Counted from the stretch's first letter, positions 1 through 8,822 are shown. The stretch is DNA of 43,233 nucleotides from Atopobium sp. (GCA_015259105.1 JABZGZ010000003.1:1-43233), one strand, 5' to 3'. Program-made: numbers and translations. Notes: generated from the letters alone by a model not told the origin.

Positions 1-150
1 GTAGGGGGCGACGACAGGAGCCAGGATGGCGATGAGAACGATGAGGCCGAGTACGACGACAGCAATCTTGGAGCCCAGGGGAAGCGCCTTCCAGCCCTGA
101 AAGCGCGTCCCGGGCTTGGAGGCCTTATCCAGTGTGGAGCGGTGCAGCAT
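1..150 (-). CDS. Oligopeptide ABC transporter permease, DppC/OppC-like (partial, N-terminus only)
   Basis: Only the first 50 codons are in the window; the gene runs off the left edge. It starts ATG at 150, overlapping the expected TGA of the preceding permease (152..150) by one base, the usual coupling of dppB and dppC. A short polar N-terminus is followed by a strongly hydrophobic first membrane segment (about residues 30-48, ending APVVAPY), which is how DppC/OppC proteins begin before their periplasmic loop. It would pair with the upstream permease to form the membrane channel of a peptide importer. Because the reading frame upstream is the same, the sequence as given also reads through from the dppB-like gene without a stop. 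Confidence 0.75.
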   Translation of the reverse strand, partial: MLHRSTLDKASKPGTRFQGWKALPLGSKIAVVVLGLIVLIAILAPVVAPY

Positions 151-1107
151 CAGATGCTCCTGATTCGTGGGTTGACGAAGGACGTAGAGCATGTCAACAA
201 CAATGTTGATGATGATGAAGGACAGTGCAACGACAACAACAACGCCCTGAACAAGCATTGCCTCGTTACCCTGGATGCCCTCGAGAATAGCGGTACCCAT
301 GCCAGGAAGGTTAAAAATAACCTCGATAACAACGGCGCCACCCATGAGGTAGCCAATCTTGAGGCCAAGTGTGGTTACAGGGGTAATAAGAGCGTTGCGC
401 AGTACGTTTCTTGCGATAACAATTCTCTCTGGAATACCAGCACCGCGAGCAGTACGGACGTAGTCCTTATCCAGCTCCTCGACCATTGCGGTACGAACAA
501 TACGGGTCATCTGACCAGACATTGGAACCGCAAGTGCAAATGCCGGCATGATCATACGAGCAAGGTAGCCGCCAAGATTTACCGTAGGATCTGGTAGTGC
601 TCCAGAGGCTGGTAGCAGCTTAAGCGTAGACGCAAAGACCAGAATCAAAAGAACTGCCAACCAGAATGATGGCGTTGCAAGACCGGCAATTGAGAATACG
701 CGGATGATTTGATCGGGCCATTGATCTCTATAGAGAGCCGCAATAACGCCCAACGTAAACGAAACTATTGCGCCAATAAAGAGACCCATAAAGGTCAACT
801 GCATAGTTACTGGCAGAGCCTTTGAAATTCTTTCTGCAACTGAATAGTGAGAAGTGCCATAGGTACCCAGGTTTCCATGAGCGACATCACCAATGTAGCG
901 CACATATCTCACAGGCCATGGATCATCAAGGCCATTCTCAATGTGATACTGCTGGATAGCTTCTGCAGAAGCAGACTCTCCCAAGGCATTGTATGCAGGA
1001 TCAACATGCGAGAAAGACATTAGGAAGAATACGAGAAAGGTGACGCCTAAAGCCATAATCGGCAGCGCAATAAGACGGCGTCCGATAAGACGTAATAGGT
1101 TGTTCAC
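150..1107 (-). CDS. Oligopeptide ABC transporter permease, DppB/OppB-like, with a one-base frame disruption at the 3' end
   Basis: Inner-membrane permease of a peptide ABC importer. It starts GTG at 1107 behind a strong GGGGGGAG ribosome site. The family traits are visible: N-terminal membrane segment, large periplasmic loop, and the cytoplasmic EAA-type loop with DYVRTARGAG about 110 codons before the end. The family normally ends LYxxxDPRIR. Here LYV is in the starting frame, but VNPRIRSI and the stop (152..150) are in the +1 frame, so one extra base lies near 177-181. Without a shift the frame continues in register into the next permease, giving an apparent DppB-DppC fusion. A sequencing or assembly error, a real mutation, or true fusion are all possible; the conserved tail in the other frame argues for an indel. 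Confidence 0.8.
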
Positions 1108-1195
1108 TATCTCCCCCCTCTCTCTTTAAAACAAACCGTACAAATAAAATTTGATGAGACTTTGCACATCTCAGGACTGGATTTTGCGAACAAGA

Positions 1196-1225
1196 GCCCG
1201 AGCGTTATAAGTAAAACGCTCGGGC
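1196..1225 (-). terminator. Intercistronic hairpin between binding-protein and permease genes
   Basis: An 11-bp perfect stem (1196-1206 with 1215-1225, loop TATAAGTA) sits between the binding-protein stop and the permease start. On the minus strand it is followed by TCTTGTTCG, a poor U-tract, so partial termination or mRNA 3'-end protection is more likely than full termination. Confidence 0.6.
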
Positions 1226-1263
1226 CCCAATATATGAGATGCTAAGCGCGTGACGACAACAAA

Positions 1264-2865
1264 TTAGCTAGCAGTAACTGTGTTGACATCAATGAAGGAC
1301 AGACCGGTAGTTCCGATGCCCTTGAAGCCCTTGAGAGCAACGCCGTTGCTGTTTGGCTTCTCGCTCCAAGAAGCGGTGAAAGTCTTAGCAAAGAGAACTG
1401 GGTACAGAGGTACGTTCTCAGCGATGATGTCGAAGCACTCGTTCCAAGTGGACTGCTGATCAGCACCAGACTGGCCAAGTGCTTTGGTCATAAGTTCATG
1501 GAGCTTCTTCCACTCATCGGAAGTGTTCCATGGGCAACGAGTCTGCATCCAGATATTATCGCCGTACCACCAATTGAGCAGCAGGTCGACGTCTGCGCCG
1601 AAGCAGGAAGGATCGCCAGGTGCAAGTAGGATGTCCCAAGAGCCGTCAGCTGCGTCAATTGCAGCATAGGTTGCTGGAGAAGTATCGGAAACGATGCTTA
1701 CGTTAAAGCCAAGTGCGTCGAGGTCGTTCTTGACCTGAGTTGCCATGGACTTAACCTGCTCGTTATCGGTGGTGCGGAGAACAACATCACCTGGGGTAAT
1801 ACCGGACTCAGAAATGAGCTTCTTAGCCTTTTCTACATCGTGTGCATAGACAGTGGATGCCTTGTGATAGTTAGCAAAGGAAGAAGGAAGGTAGCTGGTG
1901 GCAACCTCAGCCTGACCAGAGAATGCGTTTGCAAGCATCTTGTCTGTATCAAGTGCATAGAGGCATGCCTGGCGAACCTTAACGTTGTCCCAAGGAGCCT
2001 TGCCAAGGTTGAACATTGCAAAGCGGACACCAAAGCCCTGAACAGCGTCAACGGTGCAGCCTGCGCCCTTGAGCTGGTCTACAGCGTCTGCAGGGACCAT
2101 TTCCATAGCAAGGGTGGTTCCGTCCTGCTGTGCGGTCAGACGAGCGGTTGGATCCTTAAGGACGTCATAGTGGAGCTTATCGTCCTTAGCAGGAGTTGCG
2201 CCGTTGTAGTTTTTGTTAGGAACAAGGTCAAGAGTGTTGTCAGAGATGGACTCAAACTGCCATGGACCAGAACCAACTGGCTGCTTCTTCATCTCATCCT
2301 GAGAGCTGCTTGCTGGAACAACGCGAACAATAGACAGGCGCTCCTTGAGGAGGGAGAAGTTAGCAATAGTGGTCTTAACGGTGACAGTCTTGTCATCCTT
2401 CTTCTCTACGGAAGCAATTGGAGCCAGCATTGGAACATAAACGCTGCCCTTTGCAGAAGAGCGGTTGAAGGACTCAACAACGTCATCTGCCTTTACCTCG
2501 TTACCATCAGAGAACTTTGCGCCGTCACGGATGGTAATCTCAAAGGTGTTATCGTCTACCTTCTTAGGATCAGCAGTAGCAAGCTCATTGAAGGTGGAAT
2601 AGTCGTGGAAGTTAAGACCATAGAGGCCCTCAACTACCTGCCAGTTAACACCAAGAGCAAGTGCTGATGAAGTAGTAGATGGATCATAGTTCTGGGTTGA
2701 ATAAGCGGTACCAGCAGTAATTGTGCCGCCGCCTTCCTTTCCAGATGGAGCTTCAGCTGCCTTCTGCTGTCCGCCACCGCAAGCGGTGAGACCAAGGCCA
2801 GCTGCAACAGTTGCTCCACCAAGGAAGCCGCGACGCGAAAGTGGACGGTTAATAAACTCGCTCAT
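1264..2865 (-). CDS. Oligopeptide ABC transporter substrate-binding lipoprotein (SBP_bac_5 family)
   Basis: Extracytoplasmic solute-binding protein of 533 residues that captures peptides and delivers them to the permeases encoded just downstream. The N-terminus carries a twin-arginine-like SRRGFLGG followed by a hydrophobic stretch and the lipobox LTAC (Cys at about 29), so it is probably a membrane-anchored lipoprotein exported by Tat. The body has the family pattern, for example the segment around ADDVVESFNR (residues about 125-135) and KVRQACLYALDTDKM (about 297-311), corresponding to the VRxAlxyaiDr motif. The size is typical. A GAAAGAGGCAG ribosome site precedes the ATG. Ligand preference cannot be read from the sequence. 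Confidence 0.93.
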   Translation of the reverse strand: MSEFINRPLSRRGFLGGATVAAGLGLTACGGGQQKAAEAPSGKEGGGTITAGTAYSTQNYDPSTTSSALALGVNWQVVEGLYGLNFHDYSTFNELATADPKKVDDNTFEITIRDGAKFSDGNEVKADDVVESFNRSSAKGSVYVPMLAPIASVEKKDDKTVTVKTTIANFSLLKERLSIVRVVPASSSQDEMKKQPVGSGPWQFESISDNTLDLVPNKNYNGATPAKDDKLHYDVLKDPTARLTAQQDGTTLAMEMVPADAVDQLKGAGCTVDAVQGFGVRFAMFNLGKAPWDNVKVRQACLYALDTDKMLANAFSGQAEVATSYLPSSFANYHKASTVYAHDVEKAKKLISESGITPGDVVLRTTDNEQVKSMATQVKNDLDALGFNVSIVSDTSPATYAAIDAADGSWDILLAPGDPSCFGADVDLLLNWWYGDNIWMQTRCPWNTSDEWKKLHELMTKALGQSGADQQSTWNECFDIIAENVPLYPVLFAKTFTASWSEKPNSNGVALKGFKGIGTTGLSFIDVNTVTAS

Positions 2866-2892
2866 TTCTGCCTCTTTCTAAAAACTCTCCTT

Positions 2893-2925
2893 GCCACAAC
2901 GTGGCACCAATGCCACTTGTGTGGC
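2893..2925. promoter_or_regulatory. Tandem inverted repeats in the leader of the binding-protein gene
   Basis: Two adjacent inverted repeats share the same arms: GCCAC-AAC-GTGGC (2893-2905) and GCCAC-TTGT-GTGGC (2912-2925). They lie 28-60 bases before the ATG at 2865. An AT-rich TATAGTTAT, a plausible -10 region for this minus-strand gene, lies at about 2936-2944. They could be a two-site operator or two small RNA hairpins. Confidence 0.45.
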
Positions 2926-3229
2926 TTACATCTACATAACTATATGAAGAAAAGATATTTCCTCTGAACACAGTTCGCCCAACGGTACAAAAATATCGCC
3001 CATTGGCTGCTCAAAATATGAAAACGTGTTTTGTTGTATTATTTACTACATATAAATCTTAATAGCAGCTAAGAAGGCCCGCAGTTAGCGGGCTTTACTA
3101 TTATTTTACCTTGTATAATATATAAATTATTTAACTAACTACATATGTAGTAGGTAAAGTCAACTACCGTTTACCGATGATTTACTACCGTCTGCCTTTA
3201 GAAATTACGGATATGTTATGAAGATTAAA
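2926..3229. other. AT-rich intergenic stretch with palindrome and phased direct repeats, no gene
   Basis: No convincing coding sequence. It contains a small hairpin GCCCGC-AGTTA-GCGGGC (3077-3093), a perfect 14-bp palindrome ACTACATATGTAGT (3138-3151), two direct repeats ACTACCGT exactly 21 bp apart (3163-3170 and 3184-3191), and further copies of TTTACTAC (3042-3049, 3181-3188) and its reverse-complement relative TAGGTAAA (3151-3158). This looks like a binding-site array, but no adjacent gene clearly uses it. Confidence 0.4.
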
Positions 3230-3260
3230 CAAGAGTCAGTCCAAATTGAACTGACTCTTG
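3230..3260 (-). terminator. Hairpin terminator after the 216-residue membrane protein
   Basis: Perfect 11-bp stem (3230-3240 with 3250-3260, nine-base loop), followed on the minus strand by TTTAATC. It is 27 bases beyond the stop codon of the upstream gene. Confidence 0.6.
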
Positions 3261-3287
3261 TCTTAGAACATCGAAAACGCCGCAAAA

Positions 3288-3938
3288 TTACTTGGTTAAA
3301 TCCAGGATTCGTTCAGGATTTGCCATAAAGTCCAAGTGTTCTTCCCCTAATCGGAAGCTAATAATTTCCGATACGTGATAATCTTCTTTTATAATTTCGA
3401 AATATCCGTCATCTGGGCTATAACTTCCTAAATAACCATCAGCTAGATACGGTGGCGGCCATCCACTTAACCCTAAGCCACAAAAACTTCTAACTAGACA
3501 TCTATAATTTCTATTATGCATTTCTTGTAACAGCCCAGCGTTCCTTGTTTGAATCCACATTTTTGGAGTTCCAAAATAAGACCCAATGGCGAATAGCCCC
3601 AAATCTTGCTCAACAGTACCAACAACCGTTTCTTGAGAGCTTATTACCCAATATAAATCTACATTCAACATAAGTAGGTTAGCTTGACTGACTCCTAAAA
3701 ATGGCCCAGAGATAGTAGCGGTCTCTAAATCAATATTTTCTGCGGACCCAAAATCAGACTTAAGACCATTTTTCTTATTCTCATATTGTTGCACAACATA
3801 CTGAGCTGCCTGCTTTTTTAACTCTGGCAGTCTCATAGTATTCAGCTTAAAAAACCAGTTGTTAATCAGTAAGCCACAAATAATAAGAACTACCAATAAT
3901 GACAGACCTTTTATAAACCTTTTTCTACGCTGCATCAT
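3288..3938 (-). CDS. Hypothetical protein with one N-terminal membrane anchor
   Basis: 216 residues, family not recognised. The basic start (MQRRKRFIKG) followed by a hydrophobic helix at about 13-32 and no lipobox suggests a type II membrane protein with its bulk outside the cytoplasm. The outer part is mixed alpha/beta in character, with a GYLGSYSPDDGYFEI segment near residue 170. GAGGTGA lies 4 bases before ATGATG, so either of the first two Met codons could be used. The gene stands alone between hairpins in AT-rich DNA and uses more A/T-ending codons than its neighbours, which hints at acquisition. Confidence 0.75.
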   Translation of the reverse strand: MMQRRKRFIKGLSLLVVLIICGLLINNWFFKLNTMRLPELKKQAAQYVVQQYENKKNGLKSDFGSAENIDLETATISGPFLGVSQANLLMLNVDLYWVISSQETVVGTVEQDLGLFAIGSYFGTPKMWIQTRNAGLLQEMHNRNYRCLVRSFCGLGLSGWPPPYLADGYLGSYSPDDGYFEIIKEDYHVSEIISFRLGEEHLDFMANPERILDLTK

Positions 3939-4067
3939 CTGTCACCTCACTAGAACTGCTTGTCGCAATTGACATACGAGTAATGACTAGGTTGCTCTAA
4001 TGATATTCCGTACGAGTATGCTTTAGCAGTTCATCTGTCGGCCAATGGCTATATTTCAGCGATGAAT

Positions 4068-4118
4068 GAAAAAAAAATAAGAATGGCATAACAACACTTC
4101 ATAGCTGCCATTCTTATT
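4068..4118 (-). terminator. Rho-independent terminator of the uvrA operon
   Basis: Perfect 13-bp stem (4076-4088 with 4106-4118) followed on the minus strand by a run of about ten U interrupted once. It sits about 30 bases after the last gene of the operon and is the clearest terminator in this region. Confidence 0.9.
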
Positions 4119-4146
4119 ACAAATAACTCTATTGTTTGATTTGGTT

Positions 4147-4380
4147 TTAGAGATTGTGCTTCTTCATCCTTTGCTCAAAGAGCTCGTTGATAATCTTTGA
4201 CATCTCTTCAACTTGTTGAGCACTAGGTTCACCCTCAAATGTAGCGTATAGCTCTGGATGCTTCTGAGCAATATATTCACAAGACTTGCCTGTTGCGTGG
4301 CCACGAACAAAGAATGGAATACGCTTCATATACTCAGGATTTACTAATGCCAAGATCTTCTCGTCTGCTGTTTTACTCAT
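4147..4380 (-). CDS. Small hypothetical protein downstream of uvrC
   Basis: 77 residues, family not recognised; soluble, mostly helical, charged at the C-terminus (EQRMKKHNL). The ATG at 4380 is chosen over the one at 4398 because GGGGAGGAA is placed 3-4 bases before it and lies inside any longer reading. The start overlaps the last 8 bases of uvrC, so translation is probably coupled. It is the last gene before a strong terminator. The segment PFFVRGHATGKSCEYIAQKHPEL could guide a homology search. No role in repair can be claimed beyond its position. Confidence 0.75.
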   Translation of the reverse strand: MSKTADEKILALVNPEYMKRIPFFVRGHATGKSCEYIAQKHPELYATFEGEPSAQQVEEMSKIINELFEQRMKKHNL

Positions 4381-6430
4381 GAGTTCCTCCCCTTGCATCT
4401 AATTTCTCATGTACAGCTGTTGAGGATTCTTCCCAAGCTTTGAGTTCTTCATAAATAGTTTCTGCCAAATTCACAGAAACACCTTTTACCTGAGAGATAT
4501 CCTCAACACTTGCAGCCTTTAAGCGCTTAAAAGAGCCAAAATGACGCATGATATCTTTTTTACGTTTAGGTCCTACACCAGGGATTTCGTCCAGAATAGA
4601 GACGGTCATTGCCTTATCTCTAAGCTCACGATGGAACGTAATCGCAAAACGGTGAGACTCATCACGAACTTGCTTGATAAGGTACAGAGAAGCCGACCCT
4701 GTAGGTAACACGATTGGCGTGTCGTCCCAAGGTACAAAGACTTCCTCATCAGACTTAGCAAGGCCGCAGACAGGAATATCCAACCCCAGCTCATTAAGCT
4801 GGTTGATGGCAGCGGTCAACTGAGGCTTACCACCATCAACTACCAGCAAATCAGGTCGTGAGCCAAAGCGTTCATCTGCCATACGCTCCGGGCTATACCT
4901 TCTGCCCAGGACCTCTGTCATTGAGACAAAGTCGTTTGCTTCATCAAGCTCAGCGCGAATCTTAAAGCGACGATACTGGCTTTTATCAGCCTTTCCGTTA
5001 GTAAAGACCACCATCGAGGCAACGGTAAAGTTGCCATGAAGCGTAGAGATATCAAAGCACTCAATGCGCAGCGGCGGCGCATCAAGCGCAAGTGCGCTTT
5101 CCAGCTGAAGAAGCGCCTGGTTAGTGCGGTCATCAGCATAGCCCGTGCGAATCATGTGTCGCATCAGCGCATGGCGAGCGTTAGCAGAAGCCATCTGGAG
5201 AAGACGGAACTTCTCGCCGCGTTGTGGGTGGTGAAGCACACAGTTGTGGCCTCGTTTTTGCGTCAGCCACTCGGACAAAACCTCTGCGTCGAGAAGATCG
5301 ATGGGCAGGTTAACCTCTGCGGGAATGTCAGCGGTTTCGTCGTAGTAACGCTTCAAGAAGCCCGAAACCAGCTCTTCCTCGGAAACGTCCAAGCCTTTGT
5401 CCAGGATAAATTCAACCGAGCGAATGGTGCGACCTTCTCGCACAACAAAAACGCAGGCAGCGGAGATGGTTTCTTCTCGATAAATGCCAATGAGGTCAAT
5501 GTTTACCGAGGTAGGAAACGTGACTTGCTGGCGGTCATCAAGATCAGAGAGTGAAGTCAGACGGGACTTGAGCCGAGCTGCCTTCTCAAAATCCAGGTCG
5601 GCGGCGGCTTCTTGCATCTGGTCTTTGAGCTCAGAGACAATCTCGGAACGATTTCCGCGGAGAAAGTTTTCTACCTGCCTGACGTTCTTTGCGTAGGAAA
5701 CGGTATCAATGGCGCCAACGCACACGCCAGGTCCCTTGCCTACGTGGTAATCAAAGCAGGGACGTCCCTTCTTTGCCAGCAGCAAGTTAGCAACAGCCGC
5801 CCCATCAGGGTCTTTTTCGAGCAAACGCTTAGCACGCTTCCACTCCACGCACGTAGCGGAGCAGATAGGCACTACTTTTCTGAGCGTCTCAATGGTCTGG
5901 CGAGCGGCGTTAGAATCAGTGTAGGGACCAAAATAGCGCGTACCCTTCTTGTGTTTCTCGCGCGTGTATTTAATTGCTGGGAAGGTATCCGACTCGGTAA
6001 TGGCAATGTAGGGATAGCTCTTATCGTCTTTAAAGTCCACGTTGAAGTACGGACGATACTGAGCGATAAGATTGCGCTCCAGCACCAGTGCTTCGTGCTC
6101 GTTTTCTACCACAATGTAGTCAAAACTGCGCACGACCTGCATCATCAGAGGAATCTTAGCACGGTCATCTTGTAGTGTGACGTACTGCCTCATACGAGCG
6201 CGCAGGTTCTTGGCCTTGCCTACATAGATAACCTTGCCAGAACCATCTTTCCAGAGGTAGCAGCCTGGATCAGTTGGCACCTGGTCAACCTGTTCTCTAA
6301 TAGACACCAGGTCATCTGAGGGTTTAGAAGAAAACGACGGCGCAAGCCCTGGCGCACCCGAAGGCACATAGCTGGGATCAAGGTTGTTCTGAGAGCTATC
6401 TTTACCGCTTTTTGCGCCGCTTCTGGCCAT
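4373..6430 (-). CDS. uvrC: Excinuclease ABC subunit C (UvrC)
   Basis: The nuclease that makes the 3' and 5' incisions beside a DNA lesion once UvrB is loaded. 685 residues. After a 45-residue non-conserved N-terminal extension comes the GIY-YIG domain (GCY at 56-58, YVG at 69-71, catalytic Glu in ENEHEALVLERN around 110-120) for the 3' cut. The UVR domain that binds UvrB is near 270-305 (LDFEKAARLKSRL). The RNase H-like domain starts near RIECFDIS for the 5' cut, and helix-hairpin-helix repeats (IPGVGPKRKKDIMRHFGS) lie near the C-terminus. The start ATG is one base after the murJ stop. Confidence 0.97.
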   Translation of the reverse strand: MARSGAKSGKDSSQNNLDPSYVPSGAPGLAPSFSSKPSDDLVSIREQVDQVPTDPGCYLWKDGSGKVIYVGKAKNLRARMRQYVTLQDDRAKIPLMMQVVRSFDYIVVENEHEALVLERNLIAQYRPYFNVDFKDDKSYPYIAITESDTFPAIKYTREKHKKGTRYFGPYTDSNAARQTIETLRKVVPICSATCVEWKRAKRLLEKDPDGAAVANLLLAKKGRPCFDYHVGKGPGVCVGAIDTVSYAKNVRQVENFLRGNRSEIVSELKDQMQEAAADLDFEKAARLKSRLTSLSDLDDRQQVTFPTSVNIDLIGIYREETISAACVFVVREGRTIRSVEFILDKGLDVSEEELVSGFLKRYYDETADIPAEVNLPIDLLDAEVLSEWLTQKRGHNCVLHHPQRGEKFRLLQMASANARHALMRHMIRTGYADDRTNQALLQLESALALDAPPLRIECFDISTLHGNFTVASMVVFTNGKADKSQYRRFKIRAELDEANDFVSMTEVLGRRYSPERMADERFGSRPDLLVVDGGKPQLTAAINQLNELGLDIPVCGLAKSDEEVFVPWDDTPIVLPTGSASLYLIKQVRDESHRFAITFHRELRDKAMTVSILDEIPGVGPKRKKDIMRHFGSFKRLKAASVEDISQVKGVSVNLAETIYEELKAWEESSTAVHEKLDARGGTHE
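5207..5219 (+). repeat. Uptake-like word, copy 1
   Basis: TTCTCGCC at 5211-5218 with G at -4 and G at +1. It lies inside uvrC, where the opposite strand reads Gly-Glu-Lys. Confidence 0.6.
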
Positions 6431-6431
6431 A

Positions 6432-8312
6432 CTATGACCTTACGCGAGAAACCAGTGCACGAAGCATGGCTGACTCTGGTGATTTAAAGAGAATTGCTAA
6501 GCCATAGGTAACCAAAACAGCTGGAATACCTGCAAAGATGCAATACAGCACGCCGTAGAGTGCTCGTCCATCTGGCACGCCAATAACAATGCGCAGACCC
6601 ACCATAATCAGAAGTGCCGCCGCCGATCCTGCAAGGCCAAAAAGAATTGAGCGAACAAACGCAAACACCATGGACTTAAGTCCAATCTGACCAAGGTGCT
6701 TACGCAGGCTAATCAACATAATGGTGTCAATGACCACGTAGAAGATAGCCGAGGTAGTTGCTACAAACATCATGCCAAAGTGAGAAGTGCCCGCCAGCAG
6801 CACCAAAACCTGTACAACAGAACCGAGCGTTGCCGAAACAGCATAGAGCGTCATGCGACGCATAGCAGAACAGACTTTTTGCAGGTACATACCAATGCCA
6901 TACAGAGGCAGGGCTAAAGACTGACCAATCAAGAATTGCTGGGTTAACAGCAGCTGATCTTCAGTGAACTTGCTTGCTCCAATAATAGAGACAAGGGGCA
7001 TCGAGAAGATCATCAGATACATCATGAACGGTACGGTAAAGAAAAGAATCTGGTTAATACCGTGCTTAAAGTCCTTCTTGAACTGATCCATATTCTCTTT
7101 TGCCCAGCTATCGGACAGCTCCGTAAAGAGGGCCGTGGTAATAGGCACCGTCAAAATAGAATAGGGCAGCGTATACCAAAGGCGAGCGTACGCCGCAATG
7201 GATGCACCAGACGCGGAAACGCTGAGCTGTGAGCTTGTCTGCACCGACATTGTTACAAACGTGGCAACCACAACAATCAGAGCAGGTGCACCAATCTTAA
7301 GCGTCTCTTTAAGTGCGGGATCTTTGAGGTTAATTCTCCACGAGAGCTTAATCCCTTTGCGCTTAAGTGACGGAACCTGAATCAGAACCTGAATTAAGAC
7401 ACCCAGGGGATTTCCCAGTGCAAGAATAAGAAGGCCCAGCTCAGGATTAGTGTTAACCAAGAAAGCATACGCAAAGAACGATGCCGTAGTCACAAAGTTA
7501 TTAAAGATAGGAGCTGCGGCTGGCCAGAGATAGTCTCGCTCTGCATTCAAAACACCAGAGAAAATGGTGGAGAAACAATACAGCATAACCTCAATAACAA
7601 AGAACCTAAAGAAGTACACTGCCAGCGTTGGGTCAAAATCAGCACCTGCCGAGAAGGACTGTGTATACACCACCTCTGCGGCAAAGAAGAAGCCTAGAAC
7701 CGCAACAAGTCCAGTTGCGACAACAACAATGGAAAGCAAGTTAGAGGTATAGGCATTTGCCTCATCCTGTCCAACTTTTTTCTTAATAGAAAGATATACC
7801 GGCAAGAAAGCTGTGGTGAGCATTCCCGCACCAACAAGCTCATAGAGCTGGTCGGGAAGGGTGTTTGCAATGGAATAGCAGCTTGCAAGAACGGTTGCAC
7901 CCATAGCAAATGCCTGAGCCCAAGTTCTTAAGAAACCCGTAATACGGCTAATCAGAACAAGCACGCTCATCATAGAGGTAGAACGGCCCAAATCTTTCTG
8001 TTTTGAGGCATCCTCTTCCTCAGAAGCTTCTTCACTATAAGAGCTGTTTGAAACGAAGCTGTCCTCTGTAGCAAAAGCATCTTCTACTGCTAAGCCATTC
8101 TCCTCAGCAGCAACTTCTTCAAGCTTCTGGCTTACAATCTGCTCAAACGCTTCATCCTCAATTGGTTGATGAAACGTCTCTGGGACAACAATGTTGTCAA
8201 CTACAGGAGGTTCTTCAAAAGTCTGATCAAGAGCCTTGCTAAGAGTTTCTTCAGACAGAGTTCCATCGGAGGACTCTGCTGAAAGTCGCATATGTTTGGG
8301 CTGATATGCCAC
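6432..8312 (-). CDS. murJ: Lipid II flippase MurJ (MviN family)
   Basis: Multi-span membrane protein of the MOP superfamily that moves lipid-linked peptidoglycan precursors to the outer face of the membrane. 626 residues. An acidic, non-conserved cytoplasmic N-terminus of about 110 residues precedes the conserved start of the transporter (MSVLVLISRITGFLRTW). The family segment SGVLNAERDYLWPAAAPIFNN follows, and many hydrophobic helices run to the end. The start is GTG at 8312, overlapping the ybaK stop by one base (TAGTG). It sits in a repair-gene operon, probably for constitutive expression. Actinobacterial MurJ proteins often have extended tails; here the extension is at the N-terminus. Confidence 0.92.
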   Translation of the reverse strand: MAYQPKHMRLSAESSDGTLSEETLSKALDQTFEEPPVVDNIVVPETFHQPIEDEAFEQIVSQKLEEVAAEENGLAVEDAFATEDSFVSNSSYSEEASEEEDASKQKDLGRSTSMMSVLVLISRITGFLRTWAQAFAMGATVLASCYSIANTLPDQLYELVGAGMLTTAFLPVYLSIKKKVGQDEANAYTSNLLSIVVVATGLVAVLGFFFAAEVVYTQSFSAGADFDPTLAVYFFRFFVIEVMLYCFSTIFSGVLNAERDYLWPAAAPIFNNFVTTASFFAYAFLVNTNPELGLLILALGNPLGVLIQVLIQVPSLKRKGIKLSWRINLKDPALKETLKIGAPALIVVVATFVTMSVQTSSQLSVSASGASIAAYARLWYTLPYSILTVPITTALFTELSDSWAKENMDQFKKDFKHGINQILFFTVPFMMYLMIFSMPLVSIIGASKFTEDQLLLTQQFLIGQSLALPLYGIGMYLQKVCSAMRRMTLYAVSATLGSVVQVLVLLAGTSHFGMMFVATTSAIFYVVIDTIMLISLRKHLGQIGLKSMVFAFVRSILFGLAGSAAALLIMVGLRIVIGVPDGRALYGVLYCIFAGIPAVLVTYGLAILFKSPESAMLRALVSRVRS

Positions 8313-8821
8313 TAGTGCACCTCGCGAACAATATCTGCAAACGTAGCCGATACAAATGAAGCTAGATCTTCTGGAGAAAGCGTCAAACTGAGTCCACGTT
8401 TTCCACCAGAGATATGAATGAGCTCAAAAAGCTGAGCAGTCTCGTCAATTATAGTGGGAAACTGTCTCTTCATACCAACGGGAGTGCAGCCACCACGAAC
8501 ATAGCCCGTTAAGCCCTCAAGCTCTTTAACAGGCAGCATGGAAAGGTTCTTTTGACCGGATGCCGCTGCAGCCTTTTTAAGATCAAGCTCCTGGTCTACA
8601 GGAATGCAGCACACTACATGCTCTCCGCTTGAAGATACGCAGACAAGCGTTTTGAATGCAGCGTCTGGATCTTCTCCAAGCATCTCTGCAATATGAGTAC
8701 CCAACTCTCCAGAGGGAACGTCTTCGTCTACCTCATAAGATTGGAACTCGTAAGCAATATTGGCAGCATCAAGCTCCCTCATGGCGTTTGTCTTTTGAAC
8801 CTTTGCCGTTTTTCTCGCCAT
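8312..8821 (-). CDS. ybaK: Cys-tRNA(Pro)/Cys-tRNA(Cys) deacylase, YbaK family
   Basis: Trans-editing enzyme that hydrolyses mischarged aminoacyl-tRNA. 169 residues, normal length. The family blocks are clear: KTNAMRELDAANIAYEF at 10-26, a central FKTLVCVS, and the C-terminal GYVRGGCTPVGMKRQFPT followed by ISGGKRGLSLTLSPEDL. The Lys in FKTL is the residue used in catalysis in this family. The ATG at 8821 is one base after the uvrA stop. It belongs to the uvrA operon. Confidence 0.95.
   Translation of the reverse strand: MARKTAKVQKTNAMRELDAANIAYEFQSYEVDEDVPSGELGTHIAEMLGEDPDAAFKTLVCVSSSGEHVVCCIPVDQELDLKKAAAASGQKNLSMLPVKELEGLTGYVRGGCTPVGMKRQFPTIIDETAQLFELIHISGGKRGLSLTLSPEDLASFVSATFADIVREVH
8808..8820 (+). 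repeat. Uptake-like word, copy 2
   Basis: TTCTCGCC at 8812-8819, G at -4, A at +1. It overlaps the ybaK start codon; the gene strand reads Met-Ala-Arg-Lys, a frame not used by the Gly-Glu-Lys copies. Confidence 0.6.
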
Positions 8822-8822
8822 G

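Noticed and set aside
1840..2667. Plus-strand open frame of 275 codons antisense to the first binding-protein gene
   Set aside because: Composition is unlike a real protein and it lies wholly inside a well-supported lipoprotein gene.
3219..3350. Plus-strand open frame starting ATG AAG ATT AAA, about 36 codons, at the end of the 216-residue gene
   Set aside because: It runs through the hairpin terminator and then antisense to a real gene, with no ribosome site.
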